From: Xestospongia bergquistia
Lineage: Eukaryota > Porifera > Demospongiae > Haplosclerida > Petrosiidae
Reading direction: 5' to 3'
DNA: 64,000 bases
Assembly (NCBI GenBank): GCA_963965975.1
Contig: OZ014411.1
Location: 9,301,501 to 9,365,500, forward strand
Positions 12,301-21,964 of this stretch are shown piece by piece. The first letter of the stretch is position 1. The number at the start of each line of letters is the position of its first letter. The notes under the pieces are model-generated. The model did no database searches. It saw only the letters and a program-made list of their open reading frames with translations, and was not told where the DNA came from. The position numbers were made by a program, and so were the translations under genes.

Positions 12301-13168
12301 AACTGAAAATATGAACACTATTTCAAATTAACTTGGTCAGTTCAGTTGAAATTATCTGTTTATAGCTTAATTTGTAGTCATGGTTCAATTACTATATCAA
12401 AGTAGGTGTTAAAGGAATGTGGTTGTAGATGCAACTAAGTGTTAAGATAATTATATTATTAATGAAACTGCAGTAACAAAGACCTCAGTTAAAATGACAA
12501 AATGCTTTTTTCAGTGTAAAACCTAATTTCACAACATCAAATTCCAACTGTATTATAGTTTTTTATTATAAAACATAAACTATAACACAAATATTGTAGT
12601 AGTGCTATCCTGGGAATCATAATATTTAATATAAAAAGTAAGTAAGTAAGAGCACAATCATAAACACACTAGAATAAATGGCTAAGAAAGAAAAGTATAA
12701 TTTAAGGGAAATTTATGTTTGATATTAACACAATACTTATAAGCAGTAAAATTAGATACTCTTACCTAATGCTTTAGATAATAACAACCACTTGTCTGTA
12801 TTGTTTGATATACGTTTATCAGTTATCACATGTACCTACATATACACAAAATAGTATCAATATAATATGAAAACTTGAGTACATATATTACACATACATA
12901 CACACACACACACACACACCTGATGTGGTTTTACTCTCTGCATCCATGTAACTAAAAGAGGAGCAAGTCGCTGTTTATGATATTTTGTTGAAGTTTTCAC
13001 AGTGATGTAGATTTTCTCCGCCATGTCACGCTTACTGGGATGATTCCAACGCAAGTTCGCCCAGGAGTTTTTTATTTCTGTAGCTCTAGAGTAGAAGCCA
13101 CATAATACTAGTAGTGCAAGTAGTATAAGGACACCTAAAAGGACTCGTTGTCTCCTTAACATGCTCAT
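313..13168 (-). CDS. Fringe-like beta-1,3-N-acetylglucosaminyltransferase, locus 1 (8 exons, intact)
   Basis: Golgi type II enzyme of the Fringe family, which adds GlcNAc to O-fucose on EGF repeats (family knowledge). My splice model, 5' to 3': 12920-13168, 12766-12835, 7610-7727, 7090-7255, 2048-2130, 1606-1768, 968-1035, 313-436, totalling 1041 nt (346 aa). All junctions are GT-AG and phases agree. The start is the ATG at 13168; the open frame extends upstream without an earlier ATG. Visible: membrane anchor at about residues 11-28, the IYITVKTSTKYHKQRL segment near 55-70, NCSFGH and CCK cysteines in exon 3, the metal-binding DDD at 152-154 (WFCHFDDDMYVN), GGPVYCIS near 210, candidate catalytic Asp246 (GPVDEVVG), and the Fringe C-terminal FHCSLYPDTDWC. 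The exon 6 donor is a weak CAG/GTTCAT, chosen because it preserves phase and Fringe alignment. Intron 4 holds a gypsy element and intron 2 (about 5 kb) holds MITEs, a pseudo-exon 1 and transposase relics. Confidence 0.85.
2661..2828 (-). repeat. 3' LTR of gypsy copy 1
   Basis: 168 bp, reading TGTACTGTAGTG at its start on the minus strand. It is preceded on the element side by a polypurine tract (AAGGGAGAGAGGAA) at about 2829-2842. It differs from the 5' LTR at many positions, including small indels, so the insertion is old. Confidence 0.85.
3141..3795 (-). pseudogene. Integrase remnant of gypsy copy 1
   Basis: Two broken frames. The upstream one (3541-3795) has the rve-type start MARVHIDYAGP with the first catalytic Asp, then VIDSHSKWVEV, and stops right after NKIVS where DNG would follow. 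The downstream piece (3141-3428) has LFNYRTIPHSTT and the KQKDSHDQHA segment typical of the integrase C-terminal region in Mag-type elements. A stop and frameshift separate them. The same break occurs in copy 2, so it predates the duplication. Confidence 0.8.
4328..4540 (-). pseudogene. RNase H fragment of gypsy copy 1
   Basis: A 70-residue open piece with LVLACDASPYRVEAILSHSL, the usual RNase H entry of Ty3/gypsy pol. The continuation is interrupted by a stop where copy 2 reads on, and part of the downstream sequence is deleted. Confidence 0.75.
4802..5713 (-). CDS. Protease and reverse transcriptase part of gypsy copy 1 pol
   Basis: A 303-residue open frame. Aspartic protease: DTGAAVSILS near residues 13-22. 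Reverse transcriptase: LCGDYKLTVN, TKLDLSQAYQQVQL, YTRLPFGVISAPSIFQR and the YIDDVLV catalytic box near the end. It stops after GTTSF where the RT normally continues into the connection domain, so the protein is truncated. The predicted role is cleavage of the gag-pol product and copying of element RNA; in this state it is probably non-functional. Confidence 0.88.
   Translation of the reverse strand: MNLNGVEVVMEVDTGAAVSILSESTYNQLCEANGKLDLMPPDIKLKLYTGHRIGVLGSCLVTMKYEDYKRKLSVLVVKGQGLCLLGQNWLSELKLNLKVIGRVEAKEDIHVVIDKYCEVFERGLGMLRGVTAKIHIDLQATSRFYCPHPVPYACRQKVETELDGLDGEGIVERIQFYEWVVPVLKQDGFFRLCGDYKLTVNHVAKLDMYPLPKVDDLLATLTGGSSFTKLDLSQAYQQVQLDQESQQFVTINTMKGLYCYTRLPFGVISAPSIFQRVMENLLQGLKHIYVYIDDVLVIGTTSF
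5782..6660 (-). CDS. gag with CCHC zinc knuckles, gypsy copy 1
   Basis: The open frame extends into the 5' LTR, but no convincing ATG follows the LTR, so the start is uncertain or lost. The middle has the retrotransposon gag core (LLSVCCARTSQLI, then KLVQEHYSPRRSEIVQRFKL, then STFIAELRKLSEFCNL). Near the C-terminus there are two zinc knuckles: CYCCGGQHKYHKC and ICRKKGHIAWAC. The second has lost its first cysteine (RHIC instead of CxxC). The product would coat element RNA. Copy 2 lacks this C-terminal part. Confidence 0.8.
   Translation of the reverse strand: MGDEVGSYLQRKTLEEKVKVKCQSRTTNQQRSNGSSWHSWIIYKRDWFLYIKRLQNYFVTKNVLTAKKKLAILLSVCCARTSQLIHNHTTPVTQSLKSYEDLVKLVQEHYSPRRSEIVQRFKLDSRMCKQKTVSTFIAELRKLSEFCNLRDMLDNMLRGRLVCGINHPGIQKRLLSESDLTLEKALEISQGMDIADHSSKLIQSSDPKSIPVQRVQPHTRADVRPKPQIFEGGSCYCCGGQHKYHKCRFRETQRHICRKKGHIAWACRNKDHQQGSRGRQSTERAHHIQEDN
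6641..6658 (-). other. Candidate primer-binding site of gypsy copy 1
   Basis: Two bases inside the 5' LTR the minus strand reads TGGTGACGAGGTGGGAT. This resembles the complement of a tRNA-Ser(GCT) 3' end with one mismatch and one missing base. The tRNA assignment is inference. Confidence 0.45.
6661..6825 (-). repeat. 5' LTR of gypsy copy 1
   Basis: 165 bp. On the minus strand it starts TGTACTGTAGTG and ends ATACACTACA. It is partner to the LTR at 2661-2828. Confidence 0.85.
8033..8268 (-). pseudogene. Fringe exon 1 duplicate, frameshifted (unit 1)
   Basis: Homologous to Fringe exon 1: anchor segment, then TVKT-type block and LLVTWMQRVKP. It is 236 nt against 237 nt in the unit 2 version; one base is lost in the run after GGGCATT, shifting the frame. 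The last codon before the GT-rich donor is TAG where real exon 1 has CAG. No matching exon 2 follows before exon 3. It is therefore not a usable alternative first exon. Confidence 0.75.
8391..8750. mobile_element. MITE, GAAGCCGCAGAC family, unit 1
   Basis: About 360 bp bounded by terminal inverted repeats: 8391-8417 starts GAAGCCGCAGACAGACATTC, with its inverse at 8724-8750. A head-to-tail truncated second copy follows (8754-8878). The junction creates a perfect 20-bp inverted repeat, 8724-8743 against 8762-8781. No coding capacity. Isolated ends of the family lie at about 13,290 and 32,140. Confidence 0.7.
9330..9515. repeat. Interspersed repeat related to the CACTGTAAAAATTAA MITE
   Basis: Shares the GGATTCCATAGT... 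AAGCTACAAATTAGT core with 24.17-24.34, 27.42-27.57 and 44.02-44.19 kb, and with the better-preserved MITE at 25,325-25,539. The ends are decayed here. Confidence 0.45.
10040..10985. repeat. Non-coding transposon-end region rich in GTTA/TAAC inverted motifs
   Basis: Contains many copies of GTAACTATAGTTA-like words and small palindromes such as TGGGTTATTTTAACCCA (about 10,910-10,926) and ACCCAAAAGTTTGGGT (about 10,959-10,974), just beyond the 3' end of the DDE relic. This suits a DNA-transposon terminus. It is repeated at about 28.1-29.06 kb. Confidence 0.35.
10989..11237 (-). pseudogene. DDE transposase C-terminal relic, unit 1
   Basis: The decayed frame contains LLPNIPPTSVDNALYHN (the second catalytic Asp region, DNAxYH) and then DDIKRWLDKHNIEYDNKD, the tail helix typical of Tc1-like/DDE_3 transposases in lower animals. 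The usual VIVM-type residues before DNA are missing, so a small deletion has removed the strand carrying the Asp. The N-terminal half of the same type of transposase lies next door in the opposite orientation (11,290-11,640). Confidence 0.65.
11290..11640 (+). pseudogene. DDE transposase N-terminal (helix-turn-helix) relic, unit 1
   Basis: The plus strand reads, through stops, a basic segment (FFEKEKRKGSSIKRE), then EEATGISVRSVHN, a helix-turn-helix as at the start of Tc1-like transposases. It is the counterpart of the minus-strand relic at 44.96-45.34 kb. Orientation is opposite to the adjacent C-terminal piece, so the original gene has been broken and inverted. Confidence 0.5.
11940..12430. 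repeat. Interspersed repeat, TTGAAAGACAGTAAGATTG family
   Basis: A recurrent non-coding block also found at about 24.59-24.79, 30.02-30.50 and 45.69-46.20 kb, and inverted at 33.0-33.4 and 47.83-48.33 kb. It carries all the short reading frames seen here. No gene is supported. Confidence 0.6.
12900..12919. repeat. CA/GT microsatellite forming the exon 1 splice donor, locus 1
   Basis: On the minus strand, exon 1 ends CATCAG and the intron begins directly with a GT repeat. The same layout is present in every exon 1 copy in the window. Confidence 0.8.
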
Positions 13169-13574
13169 CTTTAAATTGGACAAATACGAATGCTTTAAGC
13201 AAAGTATAATACTACTACTTTTTGTCTAAATTTTTGTGCGTAGCAACGGAGGTTTATTAAATAATCAGCAATCCAAGACCGCCCTCTATGGATGCCGCAG
13301 ACGGACATTCCATTCCAACATAGATACTATACGATATGGATGTGAAACAAAAATGTAATGCTAAACCGGATGTCCACATACTTATTACGCCCGAAATACG
13401 TAATATAACGTATTGTTCCTAAACATAGGATATGACGTAAGTGATCTCAAAGCGTGACTAATGTGGAAGAATTATGAACTTCACTGAATTGTGACTTGTA
13501 AGTATCTATATCTTATCTTAGTCAATGTGTCCAATTGTCTATTCCTTTGTGTGTGTTCTAGAACTTTCTCTATG

Positions 13575-13602
13575 TATGTATATATATATATATATATATA
13601 TA
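13575..13602. repeat. TA microsatellite
   Basis: A run of TA dinucleotides in the spacer between locus 1 and locus 2. No gene evidence around it. Confidence 0.8.
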
Positions 13603-14005
13603 TTGATGTTTTGTCCTTTTTAAGAGTGTCGGATTAAACTCTATTTATTATCAAGGCTATGACATATACGTCTATGAATGTACACAGCAAAAAATTCTTG
13701 AAATTGTTTTATCATTGGACGCGTTTAAAATAGCTAGACCAAGAAGTAGGAAAGTTGTAGAGAATGTGAAGACTACTGACAGCAAATGGATTGTTGCTAT
13801 TATCAATTGAAACTGTGATTTCTGAAATGACTAAAGAGTTTACTATATGATAATTATTTCATTTATTTTATCACTTTATAGATTCATGCACAGCTAAAAT
13901 TTAAAAAGAACATTTATTTACGAAAGAGGCCTGGATGTTTGGGTAAGTTTATAGTAATGTTCATTTTTTGACGTATCTTGCCAAGAGTGTAGTTCTTGCC
14001 AAGAG

Positions 14006-14085
14006 TGTAAGGGTTGTACTTTCCAAGGAGAGTCACAAGTTGAGGATAATTTACATACATGTCATCATCAAAAAGACAAAACCAA
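14006..14085 (-). pseudogene. Truncated Fringe exon 4 fragment
   Basis: After an exon 4-type acceptor the frame reads WFCLFDDDMYVNYPQLVTL and LGKYNPY, then leaves the family at a short duplicated segment (CTTGCCAAGAGTGTA twice). It retains the DDD motif, but the rest of the exon and its donor are gone. It lies upstream of locus 1 exon 1, so it cannot be part of that gene. Confidence 0.75.
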
Positions 14086-14109
14086 CTAAAGAGATGAGAT
14101 ATATGCATA

Positions 14110-16620
14110 ATCACAAAAATAACATTCTTGTATGAAATATAGATTTAACTAGTTTGGATATCAGCAGTTATAACACTAACTGACTGAAACTGACTCGCAA
14201 AGAGAAACATTGAAAATGGCTGAAACTTCTATTACAAACCAAACACACTTTCTGTTATATTATGTGTGTATCAATATATATTACAGTTGTGAGCTGACAC
14301 ACTGTTGTGGGGTACTCTTGTGAAGAATTTAAGAGATACTCATGAAGCTTGAAGCAAATGACCGAAGTAGATCAATCAACCAAAGACAACAAATACACTA
14401 CCAACTGTCTATTCAAGGAGAACAAATACATTACTGATCAACCATTTAAAGAGACTGAACAAGCTGCCAACATGAGAAGTAGCTTTGGATTGAGACAACA
14501 ACCAAGAATTAATTATAAGAAGTATGGATATGAAAGTACAGAAGATATTATGTTAATACAACTGTATTATTTCTAGTTTTTTACATATTAGGTGATGGAC
14601 TTGACAAACTGATTGATATTAGAAATTAAATCCAAGCTATGAATGTTGAGTGAGAAGAGGCAAAAGTTAAAGTAGCAGAATACCAGAAACAATGTGTGAA
14701 CTATCATGTTATTATTGTACAACAAAGGAGAGTTGCTAAATAGCAAGAGAAGGTAGAGAAATTACTCATCCAATGATTCATCCATATGCTGATCTTTTAT
14801 TGTAAGATGTTGAAAATAGTGAGTCTAGAGGCAGACAAGGAGTGTAGAGCTATTTCTAAGATTTCTCTTCTCTTTAAATTTATGAGGGGTTTTGCTTTTC
14901 TTCCAGATGGTATCATCTCACCTCAGCTTCCTTCTGTGAGATCATCAAGGCACTACCACCCCAATAACCCCCCTTTTTTCGGTCTATTTCTGCTCTCTAA
15001 TCTTATTTCATCATCTTCTACCCTGTGGAACTCTCTGTCATGTAAGATTATATCATGTAGTTCGTTGTTATCTCTTAATGAATGTTAAAGTGTTACTTCA
15101 ACCATTCACAGTAATTCAATTATTGTTCGTTATGTACATATTTATATTATTATTTATATAGCAGTTCATATTATTTATTTATTCTTTAACTTATATATTA
15201 TGCATTATGGTTGACAGCTGTTGCACATTATGTTAGAAAGTTAATTTTTGTGTTTCATTTTACCTATGCAGTGATGCGAGACATTATCTCTTTATAAAAA
15301 ATAAAAGAGTTATGCAACAGCTTCTATTGAAACCTCAACCAAGTACCAAGTTATTATCGCTATGTGTCAGATCTCCTTTAGCCAAAAATTTAAATCTTTA
15401 AGCTCACATAATGCTGTCTTGCCAATGCACTAGAAGGACCATTAAGTACTACTAGCGATTGACCAGTATGACTTGGTTGACATCATAAATTATCTATTGT
15501 CATCATTTAATACAACTGATTTAATTTAAAATAAATGTTGTCCATGTATCCTATCAAGCAGAGATATTTGAGATACCCGTGCACTTTCACTTCTCAAAAA
15601 TCATTATCAACAGCTGGTCAAAATATTATTATATGTAAAAATCTCTGAGGGAGGAGAAGAAAATCGATTGAAGTTAAAAATTTTAATTATTTCTGTACTT
15701 ATTTGAGTCTAGTCATGCTCTTGTGAAGACATGGATATCGTCGTCTTGGTACTGTCACCTTTTAGACTGTCGATACATTTGTAAAAGTTCTGTAAAGAAT
15801 AATAAAAGTTGCTGGATTCAGATAAAGTTACCATGTCAAATGATAGGATTTACTTTGAAAAATACACAGATAATGGATTAATCAGTAGCCTCTTTTTAAC
15901 AAAGTTAATTCAATATATTTATTACATAATAACGACTCTAGACGTCTTCCAAAAATTGCTTAGAAATCATCAATTATGAGTTAGAGTTAATGTGTTTATA
16001 TAGATTGCAATGATGAAGTTAGCTGGACTTAGCTTTATCAATTCAATAATTATTATTTTGTCACATTAATTGTTTATGGAGCTTACATACTGCAATAGTC
16101 TATACATAATAAGAGTGAGTCATATATCATGGAATATCAACCATTTGAAACTGCCTTATCCTTATTCTCTTCTGAAGGCTAGTTTAAGAAATACAATAAC
16201 TGCCAACCACTACTCTGTGTATGAATTGACAGTTTACACTCTCCATACTCTTTAGCTATATAGCATTGAAGGATAACCCTCAATTTGCACTTATAGCTGA
16301 TGTAACTTTATAGTTACGAACAACATTACAGTATGGGGTAGCATGTTAATAAACTGTTACAATTGTTGAAAAGTCTTAAATAGAGAGGTAATGGGATGTG
16401 AAAGGACATATAATGCTTTGTTTTGCATGTTGATTTTTAGTATTGTTTGTCCAGGAAACATAAAGTCTTAAATGTCCTTTTACACACTTTCACAACTTTG
16501 CATTAGATAATACAAAAATTGTTCATGAGATCACTTTTAATAGTAGTTTGTTCTATCTATATTGATAGTCACTTTATGCCATGCAGTTAATTTCATTTGT
16601 TGCTAAAAAACTACACAACA
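14110..16620. other. Spacer between locus 1 and locus 2
   Basis: No gene I can support. A plus-strand frame at 14,349-14,576 (75 aa) has no recognisable domain. The frame at 14,786-15,088 ends in a pattern (RSSRHYH, STLWNSL) faintly like the 3' end of a non-LTR reverse transcriptase. The remainder is AT-rich and not visibly repeated elsewhere in the window. Confidence 0.4.
14786..15088 (+). pseudogene. Possible non-LTR retrotransposon 3' remnant
   Basis: A 100-residue frame whose last third reads LPSVRSSRHYHPNN, then SSSSTLWNSLSCKIISCSSL. Many LINE reverse transcriptases end with a conserved T/S-x-LWNSLP-type stretch, so this may be the end of a dead element. No catalytic RT motif is visible and upstream frames are full of stops. 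Confidence 0.25.
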
Positions 16621-19595
16621 ACAATAGATTTTGAAGGGAACACACACATGTATGTAAATATGTATACACTAATGTGGCATTAAATATTAGGCAGAAAACA
16701 AAGTTGAAGATAATTGTTTGAATTATAATACTGATAAGTCATCTTGCTAATGGTCTTGTGTATTGTCATCAGCTGAAATTATGTAATGATCTTTTTTCTT
16801 TAGAGATGATATTGCTAACATCATCTACACTGTGAATTTTCATTTTACACCAGTCTGTGTCTGGGTAGAGAGAACAATGGAATGAGAGATACCTACAATA
16901 AAAATATTTGCCATTAACATAAATATATCATATCAATAATATACATGTAAGTCAAAAGACAGAAAACCATGCTATTGAAAAAAAAGCAATAATTCCTTTT
17001 ATTTATAAGATGCATTATTGTTTTGTTCAGTTGACAATACATTTGTTATCCTAAACATTCCAAAAAAAGTGTACCATTAATAATAAAGAGTAAGTTTGAT
17101 CTATGGCAATTTTTCAACTAATTTTGGATATAGACCTGTCTATTTTAGTGCAGCTTTTTTGAAAATATCCATCTACATCACCTCTTGATATAGTATTGTA
17201 AAGAGACTTTTGAACTTGTTTAATAACAGAATCAGAGGACAGAACAGGCTAGCTTCCTTCAAAAGCTTAATTGTAGAACCATCAAATGATATATCAGACT
17301 ACTTATTTATGTCATATTCTCAAATATCTATCTATCTAGACATTAATATATCATCTATTAATCCTTTTATATAGAGCATCACTTGATCTCACAACACCCA
17401 TGCAGACTATTAAACAACTCACCTAGTAGGATCTACTTCTTTTGAAAATGTTGCATTGGGAACGTTAAAGCCCTTAAGATTAAGTGTTATCTGTATTGAC
17501 AAAAGACAATATCTTTTACTTAATTCACAATACCACAACAACTTAATTATAAAAGGCTGTTACTTTGATTGTGGTTTTGTGCAATTTCAATAGTGAAGAA
17601 TGTTATTAAGCAAAGTTAGGTATAGCCTCTTAGCTTACTCTCTTTGCAAGCCTCAATTAAGCCTTTATTTTATTCTTTGCTGTTGCTTCCTTTTTGTTTT
17701 TTTTTTCCTATAAAAGACAATTCTTATTGTTTCTAACTGCGCTTGCTGAGCTAATGAATGCTTGTGAGCATTCTTTAATAATATGCTAACTATCTATGGT
17801 ATCATATTATTGTGGTACGTGAAGAATACTACTTGATATATACAGGATTTTTACTACTTTTTCTGGACCGCAATGCTCTAGTTTTTACATATTTCAAATG
17901 AAATTATAAGATCTTTTGAATAGTGCAAACTATTTTCTATCTAGTATATATTCCTAGTCTGAGATATACATGTCACTCTGAGTTACAGTAGGGGTCAACT
18001 CCAATTACACTGAGTATAATATTTACTTCCATGTATAATTTTATTATATTTAAAATGAACCTGGTCTTTGTATTCACTACTTGAGATGTCCATCATTTTT
18101 TGGAAGCGGAACCTTACATCTTCTGTAAAATTGTGTCCCTCAGTGATCTGTACAACTGTTCCTACAACTTCATCGACTGGACCAATACCAAATTCTTTGC
18201 ATGTCTTTGAAAAATTTTTGTCCACTAGCAATATACATAACATAATTGAAAATGACAATTTTAGCAATGTAAATTACTTGTTGTGCAAAGTTTCTAAACA
18301 ATAATTGTTTAAATTTAATGATTTTATAAAAACATGCTTTGTTAAAACATACTTTAAAAGAAAAGAAAATTGTCAAGTGCATCTACAACTATTAGTACAT
18401 ATTATACAAGTTGCAGTAATGACTACAGTTAATACATAAATTATGACAACATTAAACATTGTTTAGACTACAAATACAACTATAGTTCTTTTATCACACT
18501 CACCGTAAATAACTTTCTACATCTTGCATTAACTTTAAACTGATACAATAAACTGGTCCTCCAGCATAACGAAATGTGTTAGCATACTAAGTAAGAAGAC
18601 AAGAATTGAAATGACTTGGTTATTTAGTTATTAACAATTAAATTGGTGAAAAATCATCTTAATTGCCTTAGAAGAGTTTTTTTTTAATTGGATTTTATAA
18701 ATAAAAGATATTATCCCAAAAAAGAGAAAAAATTACTTCTACAGGTAAAAAATAATGTATAATAAATGTAGCATAATCCAATAATTATGTCAACATTGAA
18801 TGATTGTTTACTGCATAGTGTCTAAGTTATTCTAATTACACTGATCACTTCATCATAGTTAAATATCTATCTAATATTGCTTTATAATTAATAAAGTACA
18901 ATTCAGAAAACATCAATGAGTAATAGATTGTAATAATAATAATAATGTATAGGGTTATAAATAACTAATTTCTAATAAGTATGTAGTCTAAATTAATTTG
19001 TTGATTATACATAAAGTACTTTAGCTTGAGCTTATTTGTATTGGAAATGATATATATACAAATATTATGACATCTAAAGAAATAACATTCTAAATTACTT
19101 TTATTTTAAGTATTATAGTGTATTGAGTACAGCAATATTAGAACATGAATAATGAATAATCGATATTTCTCACAAACCATACAACACACTTACATATACA
19201 CAACCATACAGACCGCTTAAGGGTCCGGACCACAAAGGATATATTGATAGTCATAATACATAATACCTACACTACAGTACATTCCTCTCTCCCTTAAGTT
19301 TTTGATTATAATATCTGTTGGGATGACAGTTGACTCGAGTAGACCTTGGTACTGATCCAGTTGATTGGGAGCCCTCTGCCACTTGTTCCTGCTCCAAGGG
19401 TGGGTCACTTGAAGTTGTAGACGAGTTGTTATATGGGCAATAATATGTTTCCCTTTCGTAAATGTTGTGCTTGCCACAATTCGACTTCGCATGTGATCAA
19501 TATGTCTCTTCATCTTGATAGCATTTAATGTTTTCACCAAATATGACCATGGACCTAATATTTTAATTACAAGACCTTAAATCCATCGACCTCCA

Positions 19596-20248
19596 TCACA
19601 AACATACACTTTGTCTCTCTAAGGGTCGAACTCGAGCATGTTGATCATGTGAGTCTTTCTGTTTTCGAACGTTGCTCTCTACTTTCTTTTGTAAATCAGG
19701 ATGCAGTAAGTTGAGACATCTCTTAAGCTTTTGTCCTATTAATAATTGAGCTGGAGATGTTGTTGTGGTAGAATGAGGGATTGTCCTATAGTTGAATAAA
19801 AATCTGGCTAGTTTTGTCTTCAAAGTTCCATTTATTTGCATTCCGTGTTTCTCTTAAAGATCTGTACAGCCCTTTCTGCAAGTCCGTTAGAAGACAAATG
19901 ATATGGAGCTACCTTGACATGACTGATTCCATTGCTGGCCATCATCAGGCCATGAAATCTGAAAACTCCCTACTAGTGAAAACTGACCGGTTATTAACTG
20001 ACTATCTTGTTGGAAAGCCCAAACGTTGAGAACAATTGGCGTAGTTTCCCAATTGTTTCATTGAAAGTAGCAGCTTTGACTGGGAGTACCTCTACCCATT
20101 TCGAGTGTGAATCTATGACAATCAAAAACATTCGTCCTAGGTAAGGTCCGGCATAATCAATGTGTACCCTGGCCATGGTTTTGCTGGGCACTCCCATGGG
20201 CATAGGTGGAGTAAAGCTGGAGGTGGTGAATTTCTGCTCAACTGACAC
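19596..20248 (-). pseudogene. Integrase remnants of gypsy copy 2
   Basis: Same two pieces as in copy 1: MARVHIDYAGP at 19,994-20,248, ending at NKIVS, and LFNYRTIPHSTT at 19,596-19,841, separated by the shared stop/frameshift. Confidence 0.75.
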
Positions 20249-20451
20249 ACATCACAACTACTAACTTTCTTTTCTATGTCATCATCTATTTTCGACCACC
20301 AAACATAACTTCATGCTATGGCCTTCATCTTGACAATGCCAGGGTGAGACTGGTGAATTTCATTCAGTATGCATTCCCGCAACTTTAGTGGTATTATAAT
20401 TCTGGAGCCCCACAGGATACAACCATATGTTGCTCAAATCAGAGTGTCTCC

Positions 20452-21144
20452 TCAAATATGGTGTAAATCATCTCCTGTCCCAATGTTATTTTTCCAGTCT
20501 CGACTGACTAAAGTGGCTACTTTGGATAGAATAGGATCAGTTGCAGTACATAATTTAATATCAGATATTGCAATAGGTGATGAATTGAGTATGTCTACCA
20601 AATGAATAATTTCAAGAGGGATGGGAACAGACTTTAATGTATCAGGTAATGGCAATCTACTCAGACCATCGGCATGTTGTAATTCTTTACCAGGCTTATA
20701 CTGTACTGAATAAGTGTAACTACCCAACGTTATGGCCCATCTTTGGATCCTAGCAGATGTTGATTGTTGGATACCACAATGTTCTCCAAATAAGTGCATT
20801 AATGGCTTATAATCAGTATTTATTATAAATCTACCTGAGGGGTATTGATAGAATTTCCTGATTCTCGCAATAATGGCTAATGCTTCTTTGTCAAGTTGCC
20901 TTTCGGCTGTTGATAGCATCCTTGGTGCAATTGTGATTGGTTGTTCTTCTCCATTGTCTAAAGAATGAGACAGGATGGCCTCTACTCTGTAAAGGGAGGC
21001 GTCACAGGCTAGTACAAGTTCTTCAGAACCGTCATAGTGAAGTACAAGTTTTTCAGAACCGTCATAGTGAGCTATCAGTCTAGGTGACTTCAATAAGTGT
21101 TTAGCTGACTCTAAAGCTACTTGTTGGGCTGACCCCACTTCCAA
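20452..21144 (-). CDS. RNase H and linker part of gypsy copy 2 pol
   Basis: A 230-residue frame: LVLACDASLYRVEAILSHSL, then ERQLDKEALAII, then INTDYKPLMHLFGE, QRWAITLGSYTYSVQYKPG and HADGLSRLPL. This is the RNase H domain and tether of Ty3/gypsy pol. A local tandem duplication of about 33 bp near 21,012-21,072 repeats the HYDGSEELVL-type segment, which breaks the normal spacing. Confidence 0.85.
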   Translation of the reverse strand: MEVGSAQQVALESAKHLLKSPRLIAHYDGSEKLVLHYDGSEELVLACDASLYRVEAILSHSLDNGEEQPITIAPRMLSTAERQLDKEALAIIARIRKFYQYPSGRFIINTDYKPLMHLFGEHCGIQQSTSARIQRWAITLGSYTYSVQYKPGKELQHADGLSRLPLPDTLKSVPIPLEIIHLVDILNSSPIAISDIKLCTATDPILSKVATLVSRDWKNNIGTGDDLHHI

Positions 21145-21406
21145 ATTGAGTAGCAGTGTAACAATGAATAGAGAGGACTCAGGACTGTTGCTAGATTGGG
21201 TAGGAATTTCCCATACTAATTAACTAATCCAACAAAAGCCTTTAATTCTGAAATATTCTGAGGAACTGGAGCTTTAGTAACAGCTCTGACCTTCTCTTCC
21301 ATTGATTCAATACCTTGATCTCTAATTTTATGTCCCAAATACTTAACCTCTAGTGCTTAAATCATGCATTTTTCTCTCTTCAACTTCATTCCAGCTGTCT
21401 GCAATC

Positions 21407-21898
21407 TCAAAAGCTAGTTGTCCCAATCACCAACACATCATCAATATACACATATATGTGTTTCAGACCTTGTAACAAATTCTCCATTATTCGTTGGAAA
21501 ATGGATGTTGCTGAAATCACTCCAAAAGGCAGTCTTGTATAACAATACAATCCTTTCATCATATTAATTGTCACAAACTGCTGAGACTCTTGGTCCAGCT
21601 GTACCTGCTGGTACGCTTGGCTTAGGTCCAGCTTCATAAAGGAGGACCCTCCAGTTAATGTTGCTAATAGATCATCGACTTTCGGTAAGGGGTACATGTC
21701 TAACTTTGCTACATGATTTACTGTCAGTTTATAGTCCCCACATAATCGAATAGAGCCATCTTGTTTCAGCACTGGCACTATCCATTCATAGAACTGGATT
21801 CTCTCGACTATGCTTTCTCCCTCCAGTCCATTTAACTCTGCTTCAACCTTCTGTCTGCAAGCATATGGAACAGGACATGGGCAGTAGAACCGGGTCAC
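21407..21898 (-). CDS. Reverse transcriptase fragment of gypsy copy 2
   Basis: 163 residues covering RLCGDYKLTVN, MKLDLSQAYQQVQL, YTRLPFGVISATSIFQR and YIDDVLV. The N-terminal protease is deleted, and the frame ends at the same stop as in copy 1. Confidence 0.85.
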   Translation of the reverse strand: MTRFYCPCPVPYACRQKVEAELNGLEGESIVERIQFYEWIVPVLKQDGSIRLCGDYKLTVNHVAKLDMYPLPKVDDLLATLTGGSSFMKLDLSQAYQQVQLDQESQQFVTINMMKGLYCYTRLPFGVISATSIFQRIMENLLQGLKHIYVYIDDVLVIGTTSF

Positions 21899-21964
21899 CT
21901 GATTGAATGAGCTTTGAACTGTGGTCAGCTATGTCCATGCCTTGACTTATTTCTAGAGCTTTCT

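Noticed and set aside
13179..13183. Non-ATG start (TTG) giving an extra MSNLK N-terminus for Fringe exon 1
   Set aside because: A downstream ATG in frame gives a normal type II anchor; the TTG is not needed.
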